Under the pieces are notes generated by a model, which saw nothing but the letters and a program-made list of their open reading frames with translations, had not been told where the DNA came from and made no database searches. A program made the position numbers and the translations under genes. From assembly GCA_031549535.1 (NCBI GenBank), contig JAVBPP010000018.1:1-6725 (forward strand): 6,725 nt of DNA. Direction: 5' to 3'. Positions 6,573 to 6,725 of this stretch are shown here, piece by piece. Positions within the stretch are counted from its first letter, which is position 1. Each line of letters begins with the position of its first letter. This stretch comes from JAVBPP01 sp031549535 (lineage in GTDB: Bacteria > Bacillota > Clostridia > Oscillospirales > Acutalibacteraceae).

Positions 6573-6601
6573 AGTATAGAGCCTTGTGTTTTTTTTGTCA
6601 A
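6573..6601 (-). promoter_or_regulatory. Strong sigma-A-type promoter for the hydrolase (and probably trkAH)
   Basis: Consensus TTGACA (6601-6596) and TATACT (6578-6573) are separated by exactly 17 bp, with an eight-A tract starting at the end of the -35 box. The predicted start is near 6566, giving a leader of roughly 26 nt to the GTG at 6540. No operator-like repeat is evident. The next obvious promoter downstream is the one before the STAS gene, so trkA and trkH probably depend on this one. Confidence 0.85.
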
Positions 6602-6618
6602 TCAAAATGCGCAGATAA

Positions 6619-6650
6619 AAGCGGCGTCCCCAAAACCGGGAACGCCGCTT
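6619..6650 (-). terminator. Rho-independent terminator of an upstream leftward gene lying outside the window
   Basis: A 13-bp stem (AAGCGGCGTTCCC at 6650-6638 with GGGGACGCCGCTT at 6631-6619) encloses the 6-nt loop GGTTTT, and the minus-strand 3' arm ends in TTTT then ATC. The one imperfect position is a G-U pair in minus-strand RNA but a mismatch in plus-strand RNA, so it most likely acts leftward. It lies 17 bp before the -35 box, insulating the hydrolase promoter from upstream transcription. The remaining 75 bp to the window edge (6651-6725) show no gene I can support. Confidence 0.75.
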
Positions 6651-6725
6651 CATATTGCTCCTGCACCAAACACTGTTACGTGCCGAAGCAACAGCCTGTG
6701 TCGCTAACTATCCTCGCTCACAACA

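Noticed and set aside
6651..6725. C-terminal tail of an upstream leftward gene
   Set aside because: A short frame ending near 6704 could be one, but about six codons cannot support a call; only the terminator suggests such a gene.

Overview
The window looks like chromosomal DNA from a low-to-mid-GC Gram-positive anaerobe, most likely a Clostridia/Oscillospiraceae-type Firmicute. The evidence is strong GGAGG-type ribosome binding sites, use of TTG and GTG starts, sigma-A promoters of the TTGAMA-N17-TATACT form, a SpoIIAA/RsbV-type STAS protein, and a cysteine-rich Fe-S/FAD oxidoreductase of the kind common in anaerobes. This assignment is an inference; no rRNA or other phylogenetic marker is present. 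GC content is roughly mid-50s by eye.

All five protein genes lie on the minus strand, so transcription runs from the right edge to the left. At the right edge (6619-6650) is a strong hairpin that probably terminates an upstream operon. It is followed by a near-perfect sigma-A promoter (6573-6601). This promoter drives a large gene (4147-6540) for a cytoplasmic putative glycoside hydrolase of about 797 residues. It has a hexosaminidase/alpha-glucuronidase-like N-domain, a TIM-barrel-like core and a beta-rich C-terminus, but I cannot assign it to a named family. Downstream come trkA (2669-4018, TTG start) and trkH (1151-2656), which encode the gating subunit and the pore subunit of a Trk potassium uptake system, 12 bp apart.

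Between the hydrolase and trkA lies the most interesting structure in the window. It is an exactly 100-bp foldback element (4044-4143) with 14-bp imperfect terminal inverted repeats, flanked directly by 8-bp direct repeats (TGATTATT). It looks like a MITE-type insertion at the hydrolase stop codon. Removing it and one repeat copy leaves only 20 bp between the hydrolase stop and the trkA start, so hydrolase-trkA-trkH was probably one compact operon before the insertion.

To the left, a second sigma-A promoter (1076-1104) and an 11-bp hairpin (1047-1075) precede a small STAS-domain protein gene (726-1022). Seventeen bp further on is the 5' part of an NAD(P)-dependent, FAD/Fe-S oxidoreductase of the glutamate synthase small-subunit family (708 down to the window edge). 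No gap exceeds 300 bp. No tRNA, rRNA, CRISPR array or intact transposase gene was seen.
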